This document shows, in pieces, positions 43,846 to 55,645 of a stretch of DNA of 64,000 nucleotides. Every line of letters begins with the position of its first letter. Within the stretch, counting starts at the first letter, position 1. The notes below the pieces were generated by a model that saw only the letters and a list, made by a program, of their open reading frames with translations, did no database searches and was not told the DNA's origin. This DNA is from Populus alba. Taxonomy: Eukaryota; Streptophyta; Magnoliopsida; Malpighiales; Salicaceae. The position numbers and the translations under genes are program-made. The DNA lies in NCBI RefSeq assembly GCF_005239225.2, contig NC_133299.1, positions 1,926,967-1,990,966 of the forward strand, given 5' to 3'.

Positions 43846-46651
43846 TTATATTTATCTTTGTGCCATTATTGGTGTCGTTGATCTCACAGGGCTCTTCAAT
43901 GAATCGAATAGCTACTTCAGCTAAGCTATTTGACATGTTGGAATATATATGTGATCTACATAGGTTAGAACTGGCTGTGACATGGATTTCCTATGGCCAA
44001 GATGGTAATACAAATTCAAAGGAAAAACGTTTTCTATGTATTGATGATAGCGCTTGCTATCTAAATAATTGGTTTATGGGTGGATTTGTGGATGAATATG
44101 CACGATATCGTCTCGAGGAAGGAAAAGGTATCGCCGGAAAAGCACTTCAATCTAATATTCATATCCAGCATGACATTTCCCTGCTTGATCCAGCTGAATT
44201 CCCTGATACGGATTCTGCTGTTTTTGCTATAAGGCTGATCAGAACCTGTCATGCTGCTTTTGCTGTAAGGTTAACAAGTACCCACCCTTGCAAGGATGAT
44301 TGCGTACTGGAATTTCTTCTCCCTGGAAGCATGAAAGAGACTTTAGAACTAGAACTTTTGATAAATAAAGTATTACGTACATTGCAGAGGAAATGTTTAA
44401 AGATGTGAGAAGTTAGTGTCAGAGAAGTAAATGAGACGAGTGGCTCTAAAGTTAGATTGGATGATGAAAGAATCCCACATGAAGAAACACGCGAGCCTCT
44501 TGAACAGGTGCTCTTCTATACTGAATTCATGTCATTTTTTTCTTGAAGAATTAGTTGATTGCTATGTTTTGGTTGGACACCCATCATGTGTCCAATCACA
44601 GCCTTCTATGTGGCAGACTTCCTTCTGCAGATTACGCAAGGGGTGGAATAATTATTGCTTAGTAGATAAATTACATTTGATAATTCGAATATAATAAAAT
44701 CCATTTTGCCTCCGTTTTGCTTGTATGTTCAACTATTGAAGAAGACACAATCTGCCATTATTATTGACTGGAATTGGCCTTCATGTTGCCAATATCCTAC
44801 TTCCCTATCTCTTGACAGGACGTCCAAGAACAATCTGCTATACCTGCACCTGCTCTGAATGGTGAGAATGCATCGCTTAGTGTAGATGGTGGCCTCCAGA
44901 GTACTGTGTGGGACACCTTCGTTAAGCATACGGCAGAAAATGGGGAAGTATGGGCCACATGTAAGCATTGTAAGAAGAAGTATAGAGCAGAAAGCAAAAG
45001 AGGAACTTCAAATTTGCACAAGCACTTGAAAAATTGTTCGCCAAGCAGACAGGACGAAGCAGAGCAACAAATTTTGGTTGAGACAGGTGAATTGAGTACT
45101 AGCTTCATCCAAGGGAATTTTGTCATAGATCAAGAAAGAAGTCGTCTAGACATTGCGACAATGATGATTAAGCATGGATACCCCTTGACTATGGTTCAAC
45201 TTTATTCAAAAGACGTGGTTGAAGCTTATGTCCTTGCTATTTGCAGACAAGAGAAGGAGAAACTCATCAATTTTTTTGATAAGCTCTCTTGTCTCTTCAG
45301 TTTAAAACTTGAATTGTGGTCATCTAATGACAAAATGATGACCTACTGTTGCTTCACCGTGCACTTCATTGACGATGGATGGCAGCTGAAGAAGAAGATT
45401 CTTGCTTTCAGGAACTTACGGTACAACTATGACATGGGGACTGTACATGAAGTCTTTAAAAGTGTGCTTGCAGAGTGGAGCATCAACAAGAACGTTCGCT
45501 TCATATTCCTGGATATAACTCCCCCAAAGGATCACATGATTGGAGAATTAAGAAGTAAGGTTTCTGATCAAGCCCCACCTATCCATGGACATCTTTTCTG
45601 TGTTCCTAGTTATGCCCACATTCTCAGTCTCCTTGTTCAAGATGGATTTGCTGAGATAAGGAGTGTGCTTTATAAGATAAGAGAATGTATAGAGTACGTC
45701 AACGGAAGCTCACTTAGAAGGCAGAGGTTCCAGGAGGCAATTAATAATGGGAGTTTGCAGGACAGGGAAATGCCTACTCTAGATGTTCCCGCGAGATGGG
45801 ACACCACCTTTCTTATGCTGGAGAGTTCATTGGAATTTATAACAGCTTTTAATCACCTAGAGCAACTCGATGATGATTTCAAAGTGAATCCATCTGCGGA
45901 AGAATGGAACAAAGCAACAGCCGTATGTGAGTGCTTGAAGGAGTTCTGCAAGTCAACATGCAATTTTCCGACAAGCAGAGATGATTATTTCCTCAGTGTT
46001 CGTGATGTTTATAAGAATTTGCATGGCTGGAAACAGAGCGATTATGTATATGTTCGCGCTATGGCAAATAGCATGAAGGGAAAATTTGACGAGTATTGGG
46101 GAGAAGCTAGCTTGGCTTTGGGAATCTCAGCAGTTCTTGACCCGAGCTATAAATTGGACTTTATTGAGTATGGCTACCGGCAGATATACGGCAGTGATGC
46201 TGACTTGCACTTATCCAGATTCCGTTATGATCTTACATGTGCATACCATAAATATGCAGAGGACATCAGCAATCAGGGACCATCTTCTTCTGCCATGGCG
46301 GACGTGAGTCGTTGTACATCATCTGATATTAGTTTCAAAGAGTGGCGCAAGGTTAAGTATGAACGCAACATGGTGCACTCACAATGGAATGAGCTTGATC
46401 AGTATCTACAACTGCCTCCGGAGAAGTTGGATAAGGATGGTGACGTTTTAGCTTGGTGGCAAGACAATGCTCGAAATTTTCCAATATTGGGGAAAATGGC
46501 TCGTGATTTCTTAGCAATTCCAGTATCAACTGTCATTTCCAAGTCATCAGAGGTTATGAAGATGGCATCAGTCCATGACGGTGTTCGTCCTGAGATGGCT
46601 GAGGCTTTGATATGTGGAAAGGATTGGTTGGACAGCCCTAACTGCAAGTGA
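42341..46651 (+). pseudogene. GRAS / NLP-GAF / BED-hAT fusion, copy 2 (nonsense-interrupted)
   Basis: Same exon plan as copy 1: 42341-43433, 43549-43676, 43890-44507, 44819-46651. The GRAS frame keeps LHIIDFS, GNVVACE and SVWK, but lacks 14 residues near 320-340. In exon 3 the Trp codon after LKM is TGA (44406-44408), ending the product at about 579 aa, just after the GAF-like domain. Downstream frames stay open: exon 3 has only in-frame deletions, and exon 4 (610 codons) keeps the BED finger and hAT body. Exon 4 also lost the basic KRRK segment (copy 1 residues 676-679) and 16 residues (HEFFEIFVKN...PVFK). It could still give a GRAS-GAF protein without DNA-binding part, or be decaying. Calling it a pseudogene is a judgement. 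Confidence 0.85.
43802..43841. repeat. (TA)n microsatellite in intron 2 of fusion copy 2
   Basis: Forty bases of TA repeats. Copy 1 has non-repetitive AT-rich sequence at this place. Confidence 0.93.
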
Positions 46652-47270
46652 GTTTTCCTTTTTCTTTTTGCTCGATTTAAGTGTGATGCTTTTATATCTC
46701 TGCTATATGTTTATTTATTTCTTCTTCTTCTTCTTCTTTTCTTCAGCAATTGATCCATGTTTGGATCCTCACTGGTAGTTGCTAGTACTGTGAAATAAGT
46801 TTTTCCCAGGTAAACACTGGCCTTCTCTTTTATTTCCAAGAACAAGATTTGTCTGCAGAGTTAAAAATCAAAATGCGCATATAATCTGCAGCGTGCATGA
46901 ACATTAAAACTAGGCTGGAAAGTAATTCTCAAATGAAAACAAACAGCAAGTAACAAGTTACATTATTTTTCTATGCTGCAGGGTCAACCAGGCACAGCAC
47001 ATATGAATTGGACGCTGTAGAAGAATACTGGACATAAGAACCAGAAGTGACGAAGACTTGTTATTTGCTTAATTTTATAATGGATTTGGAGAGAAAAAAA
47101 CCTTTTGATTTAAAAAATGATCTGGAACAAAGTTTGAGTGTGTTTTGAAAGTGTTTAGTTTGAAAAAACATGAAATTAATGTTTTTTTTTAGTATTATTT
47201 GATTGTTTTAATATTTTATATTAAAAATAGAAAAAATCTAAAAAAATTATGTATAATCCTAAAAGTATTT

Positions 47271-47885
47271 TGAAGATATGCTGCACTATAATTTTAATAA
47301 TCGGATTTTATAACTATAACCTGGACGATGGTTTGAATGTTGTGGAAGATAATTGAGATCATTTGGGCTCATAACAAAACCCATCTAAAAACATTATATG
47401 ACTAGGCCTAGACGAACTGTCTAGCAGCTAAAATAAGCTTTCAACCTTAAATAAAACTTTATGATTATTTTGAATATATGCTACACTATAACCTCAATAG
47501 TCAAATTTTATAACTGTAACCTGTACAGTGGCCTAAATATTGTGAAAGATAATTGAGATCATTTGAGCCCATAAAAAAGCTCAGATAAAAACATTATATG
47601 ACTAAGTCTAGATGAACTGTCATTAAGAGTTGACTTCTAGCAGTTAAAATAAGCTTTCAAGCCCAAATAAAATTTTATGATTATTTTGAACATATGCTGC
47701 ACTATAATCTCAATAGTTGGATTTTATAACATATGCTGCACTATAATTTTATAATTGAGGTTATTTGAGCCCATAAAAAAACCCAGATAAAAATATTATA
47801 TGACTAAGCCTAGACAAATTGTCATTAAGAGTTGACATCCAGCAGCTAAAACAAGCTTTCAAGTCTAAATAAAACTTTATGATGA
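47271..47885. repeat. three tandem ~200-bp units in the 3' flank of copy 2
   Basis: Units start near 47271, 47471 and 47687 with (A)TATGCTGCACTATAA and run to TTTCAAGCC(C/T)AAATAAAA. A fourth short start lies at about 47730. Copy 1 carries a single equivalent (about 29815-29980) and a piece in its intron 3 (about 26515). Confidence 0.85.
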
Positions 47886-48448
47886 AATATTTTGTATTTT
47901 AAGGTGTTTATGAAAATTTCTCCTTTCTTGCAAATATTTATTTGCATTCATCAAAATAATTAATATGTGAGAAACAAATTTAGCCTTCTTCTCGTATGAA
48001 AATAGTAAACTCTAATTTTTAATATAATAAGCTACTTTTTGGTAAAAAAACAATTTTTTTTTTTCAAGTTACATATTTTTCCCTATACCTATTATGTTTC
48101 TAAATTATTACCTGTAATCAAAATTAATAAAATAAAATCTATTTATTTTCAAAAAGAGTTTAGTTAATGAAATTAAAAAAATAATAATTAAAGTACAATT
48201 TGATCTAAAATCCCGGATAATTTTAACAATTTAGCCAAATTGAAGAGAGAGAAACAAATGACAATTTGAAAACGTTTCGAAACTTATCTGAAGGTTTTCC
48301 TTTCAGTCTTTTTCTCTTGGTGAGAGGAAACCGAGATAGAGCTCACTTTCCTTATCCAAAAACACCACACAGAAATGCCATAGGCAACGTAAACTTGGAA
48401 ACCCCCAAAACCAAAAAGATTGCAGATTTCCTTTCAATCAAAACGAAA

Positions 48449-49383
48449 ATGCCCCTTCTTCTCTCCAATCCTCTCACCTCGCTCTCTTCACTTCCCCCCT
48501 TTTCATCTCCAACTTTGGCCTTCACTGCAACCCCAGGTACCCACTTCTTTAGATTTGTCTCATGTTTGCAGTTTTTGCTAACATGGGCTGTATCGACGGT
48601 GAATTTTATGATTGCTGCTTTTCATCACTTATTAGTATAAGCGTATTTGGTTTCAATTCATGCTCGCTTGGCCGTCTCATCAAACACTTATCACTTGCTT
48701 CCTAAGTTCAACCATTTCTTAGATGCTCGTGCTTTCTATATTATTTCTAGGAAGACTGGTCTTTTCTCTGTTATAACCACCGATTCAATGTGGGTTTTGC
48801 TGAGAATTCCTAAATATTTGTTCTTTCTCTTGGATTTAGTCTTAGAGGCTCATATCTGAATTTTGTGCTTGTGCTTGTGCTTTGAATATTAGTTAATATG
48901 AAGTTTGTTTATTTTGCTGCTGCAACCCATAATTGAATCTGGGTTGTGCTTAAAATTACGAAATATTTCATCTTTCACTTTAATTTAGTCTTCAAGACCC
49001 ATATCTGAATTTTGTGTTATTTTTTAGTTTCCAGGCTGGACGTGAAAGCCTTTGAATTAAAGTTTAAGACTTGGAATGGAGTCCGGTTTCAAAACCCAAT
49101 TCGTGGAAACAGAATTGGTGCAGTTATTGTGAGAGCTTCTTCGGATATTGATGGAACAGCTCCTACAGAGACAAGTGAGCCTCCTGTAGAAAGTAAAGAG
49201 GAGGTTGTGGCAGTTGATAAGTTGCCATTGGAGTCAAAGTTACAGGAGAGAGAAGAACAGAAGATGAAGATGAAATTGGCGAGAAAGATCAGGCTTCGAA
49301 GGAATAGGCTTGTTAGGAAGAGGAGGATGAGAAAGAAGGGTCGTTGGCCGCCTTCTAAGATGAAGAAGTTGAAGAATGTCTGA
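48449..49383 (+). CDS. PSRP5: plastid-specific 50S ribosomal protein 5
   Basis: Two exons (48449-48536 and 49028-49383) join to 147 aa; Arabidopsis PSRP5 is about the same length. Residues 1 to about 65 are Ser/Thr-rich with few acids, a chloroplast transit peptide. Then comes an acidic stretch (about 70-100) and a very basic C-terminus (KMKMKLARKIRLRRNRLVRK, then GRWPPSKMKKLKNV) that binds rRNA. It is a small nuclear-encoded subunit of the plastid large ribosomal subunit with no bacterial counterpart. Splice phase is 1 and the acceptor is TTTTTTAG. It is the only intact copy here; its exon 1 is duplicated at 30578. Confidence 0.92.
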
Positions 49384-51225
49384 GCGTTACCTCAAGGTTC
49401 TGCTTGCAGGTTTAGTGCTGATCCTTTTGGTTCTCATGTAATTCATTTTGATTTTTCTAGTTTCAATATTATTTTATGATCAGTTATGTTTTGTTGATTT
49501 AAAAGTTGAGAACGTTGAAGAATACAATGTATCTCCAGTTAGTTCTCACAAGTTCAATATTAGATGGTGTAAGAATTGCATTTCTTCGTTCAATTCATTT
49601 GCACTTATTGGTCGATTGACGATCCATTCTTGTGAACATATAACTATAATATTAGACAGAGTTTAGTCTGTGAGAGAGTTGGATGGAGGAGTACTCAATG
49701 CCAACCAGTGAATGATGCTTGGGATTGGGAGTTTATTTAGTTTCCTGTGTTGTAAGTATCATGGGAGGCCCTGCCTAAGTTTCCAACAGTAATGGTCCGA
49801 GGAAAATTGGATTCTTGTTGAGAAAAGCACTTAATTCTTACTGTTCCATCAAATATTTAAATAAATCAAATTCATCATCATTTCACTGTTTAGTAATGAA
49901 GACCTTGGAGCTGTAAACAAGTGAACATGTATGCTTGTGGTAATAATAAAGAGACTTGTTGCTTTCCATCTCCTTATGATAACCCACCCTTCTGAACATA
50001 TGAAATGTTGAAGAGTTCAAGCAAAATAGAGAAAGGGATGCTTGGGTTTGCAGGGATGGTTTGACTATTAAAAGATGCAATCTTAAAGTCCTATGACCTT
50101 GAGCAGAACCTCAACACAGGAAATTAGAAATGTGGATTCTCCAGATTTTAATGTTTACTATTTGTATTAAGAAAAATAAGGTCAAATCACTGGTTTAACC
50201 TTCCCAAGATTTGATGATGAGCTTGGGTTTTTATGTGGTGGGAGGGGTTTGGCCACATGTTGTTTTCATTCAAGAACTAGTTTAGCAAAAGGCAGGGATC
50301 GCCTTAGAATGATCTAAGAATACTAAAAGATGAATCCTGTGCTACAACAGCTATGGCTTTGACTTTCTAATCTAGGAGGACTGGAAATTGATGATAGTTT
50401 TGGTGCTGCTGTTGTTACTGTTTCTTTTTTCCTCTCGTGTTCCATTCACATGTTCAATCCAGGCCCAGCAAATGTTAACAGGATGGACCATTACTGTTGG
50501 AAACTTAGGCAGACTAAGCTACCAGCACCAAACATACCGGATCGCTTTTAAATCCTCCTAAACTATAGGTTGGACAACAGTAAGCAAGGCTTTTGCACAC
50601 CGGTGGTGTGCTTAATTAGATCTTCTTTTATGGAGAAACCTGATATAAACTCGAAGTTCTCGCACTCCTCTTGACTCTTGAGAGAATGTCTTGGCCAGTG
50701 ATAACATGTAAAGAAAATGATAAACAAGAACATTAAGATAGCATTTGGTTATTTTCTTAGGATAAAAGAGATGGAGACAATTAGATAAAAAAAAATAAAA
50801 ATTAAGAGAATTAGAAAATTATTTATATTTCGGTCACGGAAACAGATTTATTTTATGTTTCTATGTCAATTTTACCCTTCAATCAAATAAATTTTTGTTT
50901 CTTTTGTATTTGTTCAAACACTAATCAAACAACATATTAAGTAAATAATTAAGATAAATATTATTGATTATTTTCTAAAAGATAAAAGAAAGAAATCAAG
51001 GAATTAAACAAATTAAGAGAATTAGAAAATTACTTATATCATATAATCAAAGGAGATATTAAACATTTTGTATAATTTCGTTTATTCTATTTACTTTCCT
51101 TTTAAGTATTGTTCTGAAATAACACTAGAATTACTTAAAATAACCAAAAAAAGGAAAAAAAAAGAAAGAAAGAAAGCAAACACCAGATATGTGAGTATTT
51201 TTTTTTTTAAAAAAAACAGGACTTG
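49384..51225. other. intergenic DNA between PSRP5 and fusion copy 3
   Basis: PSRP5 3' UTR, then AT-rich spacer. Two similar short passages near 50760-50850 and 50970-51060 (AATTAAGAGAATTAGAAAAT, ACTTATAT) suggest a small decayed repeat. No gene recognised. PSRP5 and copy 3 converge here. Confidence 0.4.
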
Positions 51226-54200
51226 CTACCTTTCAGGACCCTCAAGCCAATCCCTCCCACATATTAAAGCCTCAACGATTTCAGGACGTACGTGATTAAA
51301 GGTTGAGTTCATCTTCACTACTTCTTCAGCTGCGGAAGATTTTGAAACAATAGTTGATAGAGGAATTGCAAAGAAATCACGAGCCATTCTTCCGAGTATT
51401 GGGAATTTTGGAGCATTGGCATGCCACCATTCCAAGACATTATAATCCTTACTCAAGTTTTCTGGAGGTTGCTCTAAATACTGATCAAGCTCAACCTTCT
51501 GCGAATCCAGCGAGTTGCTTTCATATTTACGCTTCCGCCACACCCTGAATCCTTGAAGCATATCTTCAGAAGTTGGATTAAATGATGTGCAGCAATTCAC
51601 ATCAGCAAGAGTGGAATTGGATGCTGCCGTATTGCTGGAGTCACTAGCATATCTATGGTACACCCTTTTAAGATCGTTATGGAGTCTTGGCAAGAATAAG
51701 TTTGCATCACTGCCATAAATCTGGCTGTATCCATACTCCACAACATCAAGTTTAAAGCATGGGTTGAGAATTGTTAGGATTCCCAAAGCCAAGCAAAACT
51801 CATCAAATCTCACCAGCATTCTATCTGCCATCGAGCGAACAAATGCATGCTGGCTCCTCTTCCATTGTATCAAATTCTTATAGACACCACAAACGTTCAG
51901 GAAATAAAACTCTACGCCTGTAGAAGCATTGCATACGGACTCATGCAATATCAACACTTTCAAGCAGTCCAGTATGATCGTTGCTGTGTTCCACTCTTCC
52001 ACGGATGGATTCACTCTGAATTCGCCGTCAGTTTGTTCAAGGTAAGCAAAGGCATTTCTTAAGTCTAATGCATTCTCGAGCATCGAAAAGGTGGTATCCC
52101 ATCTTGTAGGAACATCTAGAGAAGCCTTGTTCTTGTCTTGCAACTTCAATTGATTGATTGCTTTCTGAAACATTTCTCTTCTATCTTGTGTTCCATTGAC
52201 ATATGCAATAGATTCTCTAATCTTACAAACAACACTCTTTATCTCGAAAAGTCCATCTTGAATAAGAAGATGAACAATCTGTGCATAAGAAGATAAAAAA
52301 TATCCATCCCCATTGAGAAGTGAGTCTTGGTCAGAAAGCTTACTTTTTAATTCTCCAATCATCTGATCATTTGGAGGAGCAATATTTAACCATATGAAAT
52401 TCAAATTCTTGCCAATGCCCCACTCTATAAGCACACTTCTAATGATTTCTTGTATAGTGTCTGCATCGTAATTGCCCTGTAGATTCCTGAAAGCAAGAAT
52501 CTTCTGCTTCTGCTTCCATTCATCATCAATGAAATGCAAGGTCAAGCAACAGTATGTCATCTTTCTGTCGTCAGACGACAGCAATTCAATTGTTAAACAG
52601 AACAGACAAGAGAGGTTATTGAAACATCTGATGAGCTTCTCCTTCTCTTGTCTATAAATAACAAGAACATCAGCTTCAACCATGTCTTTTGAATGAAGTT
52701 GAAACATTGGCTGCAAATTCTTCGCAAAAGTTTCGAAAAACTCATGCTGAACCATATCCAGTGGATACCCATGCTTAATCATCATTCTTGCGATGTTTAG
52801 ATGACCTCTTTCTTGATCGAACACAAAATTTCTTTGGATGGAACTTATTAAATCGCCAGATTCAACCAGAGGTGATGATTGTTGTTCTGCTCCTCCCTGT
52901 CTCTTGGACAAGCATTTTTGTAAATGTTTATGTAAATTTGAAGTTCCCCTCGTGCTTTCAGCTCGATACCGCTTATTACAATATTTACATGTAGCCCATG
53001 CTTCACCATCTTTTCCTTCATGCTTCTTAAATCCCTCCCACACACTGGATACCTTTCGTTTTTTGCTAATGGCCATGTCTCGGTTGGCATTGCCATTGCT
53101 AGGCAACTCTCTTTCAGCATTTATACCAGGAGTAGCCATTGCATATTGTTCTCTGACTTCCTGTCAGGAGATTGACAAGAAGGATGATTAACCACATGAA
53201 GCATGAAGCTATTTATAGCCAAAAATACAATGATATAGATTCAGTTAAGACAATCACCTGTTCAACAGTCTGATGTGTTTCCATCCCATCACTGGTCTGG
53301 TTAGATATGTCTAGTTCCATGATTTCATTTATGCTTGGAATACCATCTGATAGTACCAGTTGAGAGCTCCTAGAAACAGCTGGTGGTGGGATACTAGACA
53401 CACCTACCTCCCCAAGCATTGCTCTGGAGCCATTAAGCTTATTTGTTTCCATACACCAAAGTTTCCACAAATTACCGCATTTCTTCTGCAAGGTGCATAG
53501 GAGTCCATTTATTGAAAGATGTTGTTCTGAACTTTCTTTCAAGTGAGGAGGGAGAAAAAATTCTACTACGTAATCGTTGATGCTGGTGCTGGTATAGGTG
53601 CTTGTGAGCTTGATTGCAACAGCAGCATGAAGGAAATACTTATGTGCATAGTCAACGAATGGATAATCGACCGCATCCAGCAGAGAAATATGAGGAACAA
53701 AATACAGATTCGATTGAAGTGCTTTACCAGCAATACCTTGCCCTTCCTTAATATAGCACTCCACATATCCATCAACAAATCTGTTCTTCCAGCAACTGTT
53801 TACATAGCAAGCCATATCCTCAATCTGTAGAATACGTTTCTCATTTGAATTTGCATTACCCTCCCCACCATGGGAAATCCATGTCAATGCCAGTGGAAAC
53901 TTATGTACATGACATACATATTCCAATATGTCATATAGATTAGCTGAAGCAGCTATTTGATCCATCAAAAAGCCCTGAAAGAATAGTAAAAGAATTCTAA
54001 TATTATATCAGTAATTAACAACAGCAGAAGCAGCAGATTTCAATGTATGAGATTAACTAAATTGAGTCTCACAATTGATGTAGAACTGTCACCAATTTTC
54101 CATCAATGAATGTCTATATTTTAACAGCGCAATAAGTATCAGAAATCAAATTAGGCTACTGAAGCGGAACTTCACCAATTTTGTTTAAAGAAACTACAGG

Positions 54201-55645
54201 ACGATGTAGGATTCATTCCATCAAAAAACAAGAAGATTCAAACTGAAACTGCAAACTAGAGGAAAGTAATTGGAAACTTAGAATGCTACCCTTGGAGACC
54301 ACATAATGTCTTCCCTATCATCTGCTTGTTCATCCACAGACTCGGAAGAAGTCATCAAGTCAGACTTCTCAGCTAGAGGGAACATAGTTACATCTTGTAA
54401 TGTGATGGAACCTGTCAAAGAGATTACCAGTTGTCCACATTTCTTAAAACCACAAACTTATGAACATAAACATCGGTATGGGGATAACATAACAGGAAGG
54501 AAAAGAATGGAATAAGGTAATTTACCATCACTGAACTGAGATGGGTCAGAGTGTTTCCAAACCGAGGTGAAAACAAGTGGGCAATTGTGCCTATATAGCA
54601 TAGGATGTCCATCCTTCTCTTGTATTCTGTATTTCAACTGGAAAATATGTCCATCGTTCTTCCACCACTGTTGCATTGGATGAAACCCAGCATGCAGTAG
54701 CCGCTCCTGCCATTGATACAATGACTCATGGCGTTCGACCCTGTCAATGCCCTCACATGCCACCACGTTCCCAATTTGCCGTCTGAAATTCCTCTTCCAC
54801 AACTCCATGCCATCCACATCGCGGTCGAAGTTGTCCTCCTCTAGTGAGTGAAAAATAGTGGAATAGTATTGGAATGACTTAACAAACCGGTCCATGAAAT
54901 CAGACCCGTTATGATTGGCTTCCTGCTCGACAATTATCATGATGTCTGGTTTCAAATCCCTCACCTTTGAGAGCACCTGCTCAAGGGCACCTTCCTGTGA
55001 AAGCAACTTGTGAAGTGAAAACGACCATCTCACGACTAGCATCTCATCCTCCCTTGTCCTCCTGATCTTAGACACACAACATTCAATGATTTCTTTCGCG
55101 TTGTTGGCCACCACTTGTCTCAACTCGAAATCAACCCTGAGCCGTTCAGCAGCTCGAGTGAGTTTGCTGCGTATTTGTTGTAGATAGTCAAAATTCCTGG
55201 ACAGTTTCGGTACGATGCTGGTCAACCGAAAAGATGGCAGGCCACCAGGCTGATTCGCAAGATCTCGCATCAAATCATGCCACAAAGAGGTGTATAGCAT
55301 GACTGAGAAATCAATAACATGGAGTGGTTTATTTCCAGTGCGAAAGCCATGGATGGCATGCGTGGTGGTGAAGTAAGAAAACCAGTAGAAAGGATAAAAT
55401 ACATAATTGTAGAAGTCCTCTAGATTTGAGGAAGGTACTAATGGCAAAGGATATCGAGGATGCAGTCCATTGACTCGCCGGACTAAAGCCTCTGCAAAGT
55501 TTTTCACAACCTTCCTTGTTGCTATGTTGGGTTCTGTAGAAACTAGATGTGTGATTTCCTCCAGAAGTGACTCTGCAAGATCCAGATTACCACCTTCAAT
55601 TGCCTTGGCACTCTCCATCAATTTATTGAAGAGAAGACTGGCCAT
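51226..55645 (-). CDS. GRAS / NLP-GAF / BED-hAT fusion protein, copy 3
   Basis: Minus-strand exons 55645-54526, 54411-54290, 53974-53258 and 53160-51226 join in frame to 1297 aa, with the same four-exon plan and phases (1,0,0) as copies 1 and 2. Exon 1 (1-373): DELLA-like GRAS with KPLHVIDFS (about 107-114), FQYYSTIF, GNVVACEG followed by IDRVERHE, and TSVWKHS. Exon 2: acidic linker. Exon 3 (415-653): NLP GAF-like domain (VHKFPLALTW, DMACYV, EGQGIAGKAL, AAVAIKL, VEFFLP). Exon 4 (654-1297): KKRK (686-689), BED finger (C711, C714, H730, C736), hAT body and dimerisation region (ELDQYLEQPP, WWHANAPKFPILGRMARDF). The hAT acidic positions are changed (LTIELL, LNIAPP). No disabling mutation is seen in 3.9 kb of coding sequence despite clear divergence from copies 1 and 2, which suggests selection. 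Confidence 0.87.

Larger units (their letters stand above)
41795..49020 (+). repeat. segmental duplication unit B (fusion gene plus intact PSRP5)
   Basis: Direct repeat of unit A starting at the same ATGCAAAGTTCTTGAG promoter point. Compared with unit A it lacks the large intron 3 insertion, has three ~200-bp repeats in the 3' flank, and continues into PSRP5 exon 2. Confidence 0.93.

Noticed and set aside
53160..55645. Terminal inverted repeats that would make copy 3 an active hAT transposon
   Set aside because: No hAT-like short inverted repeats with 8-bp duplications were found around the gene, and its catalytic residues are altered.
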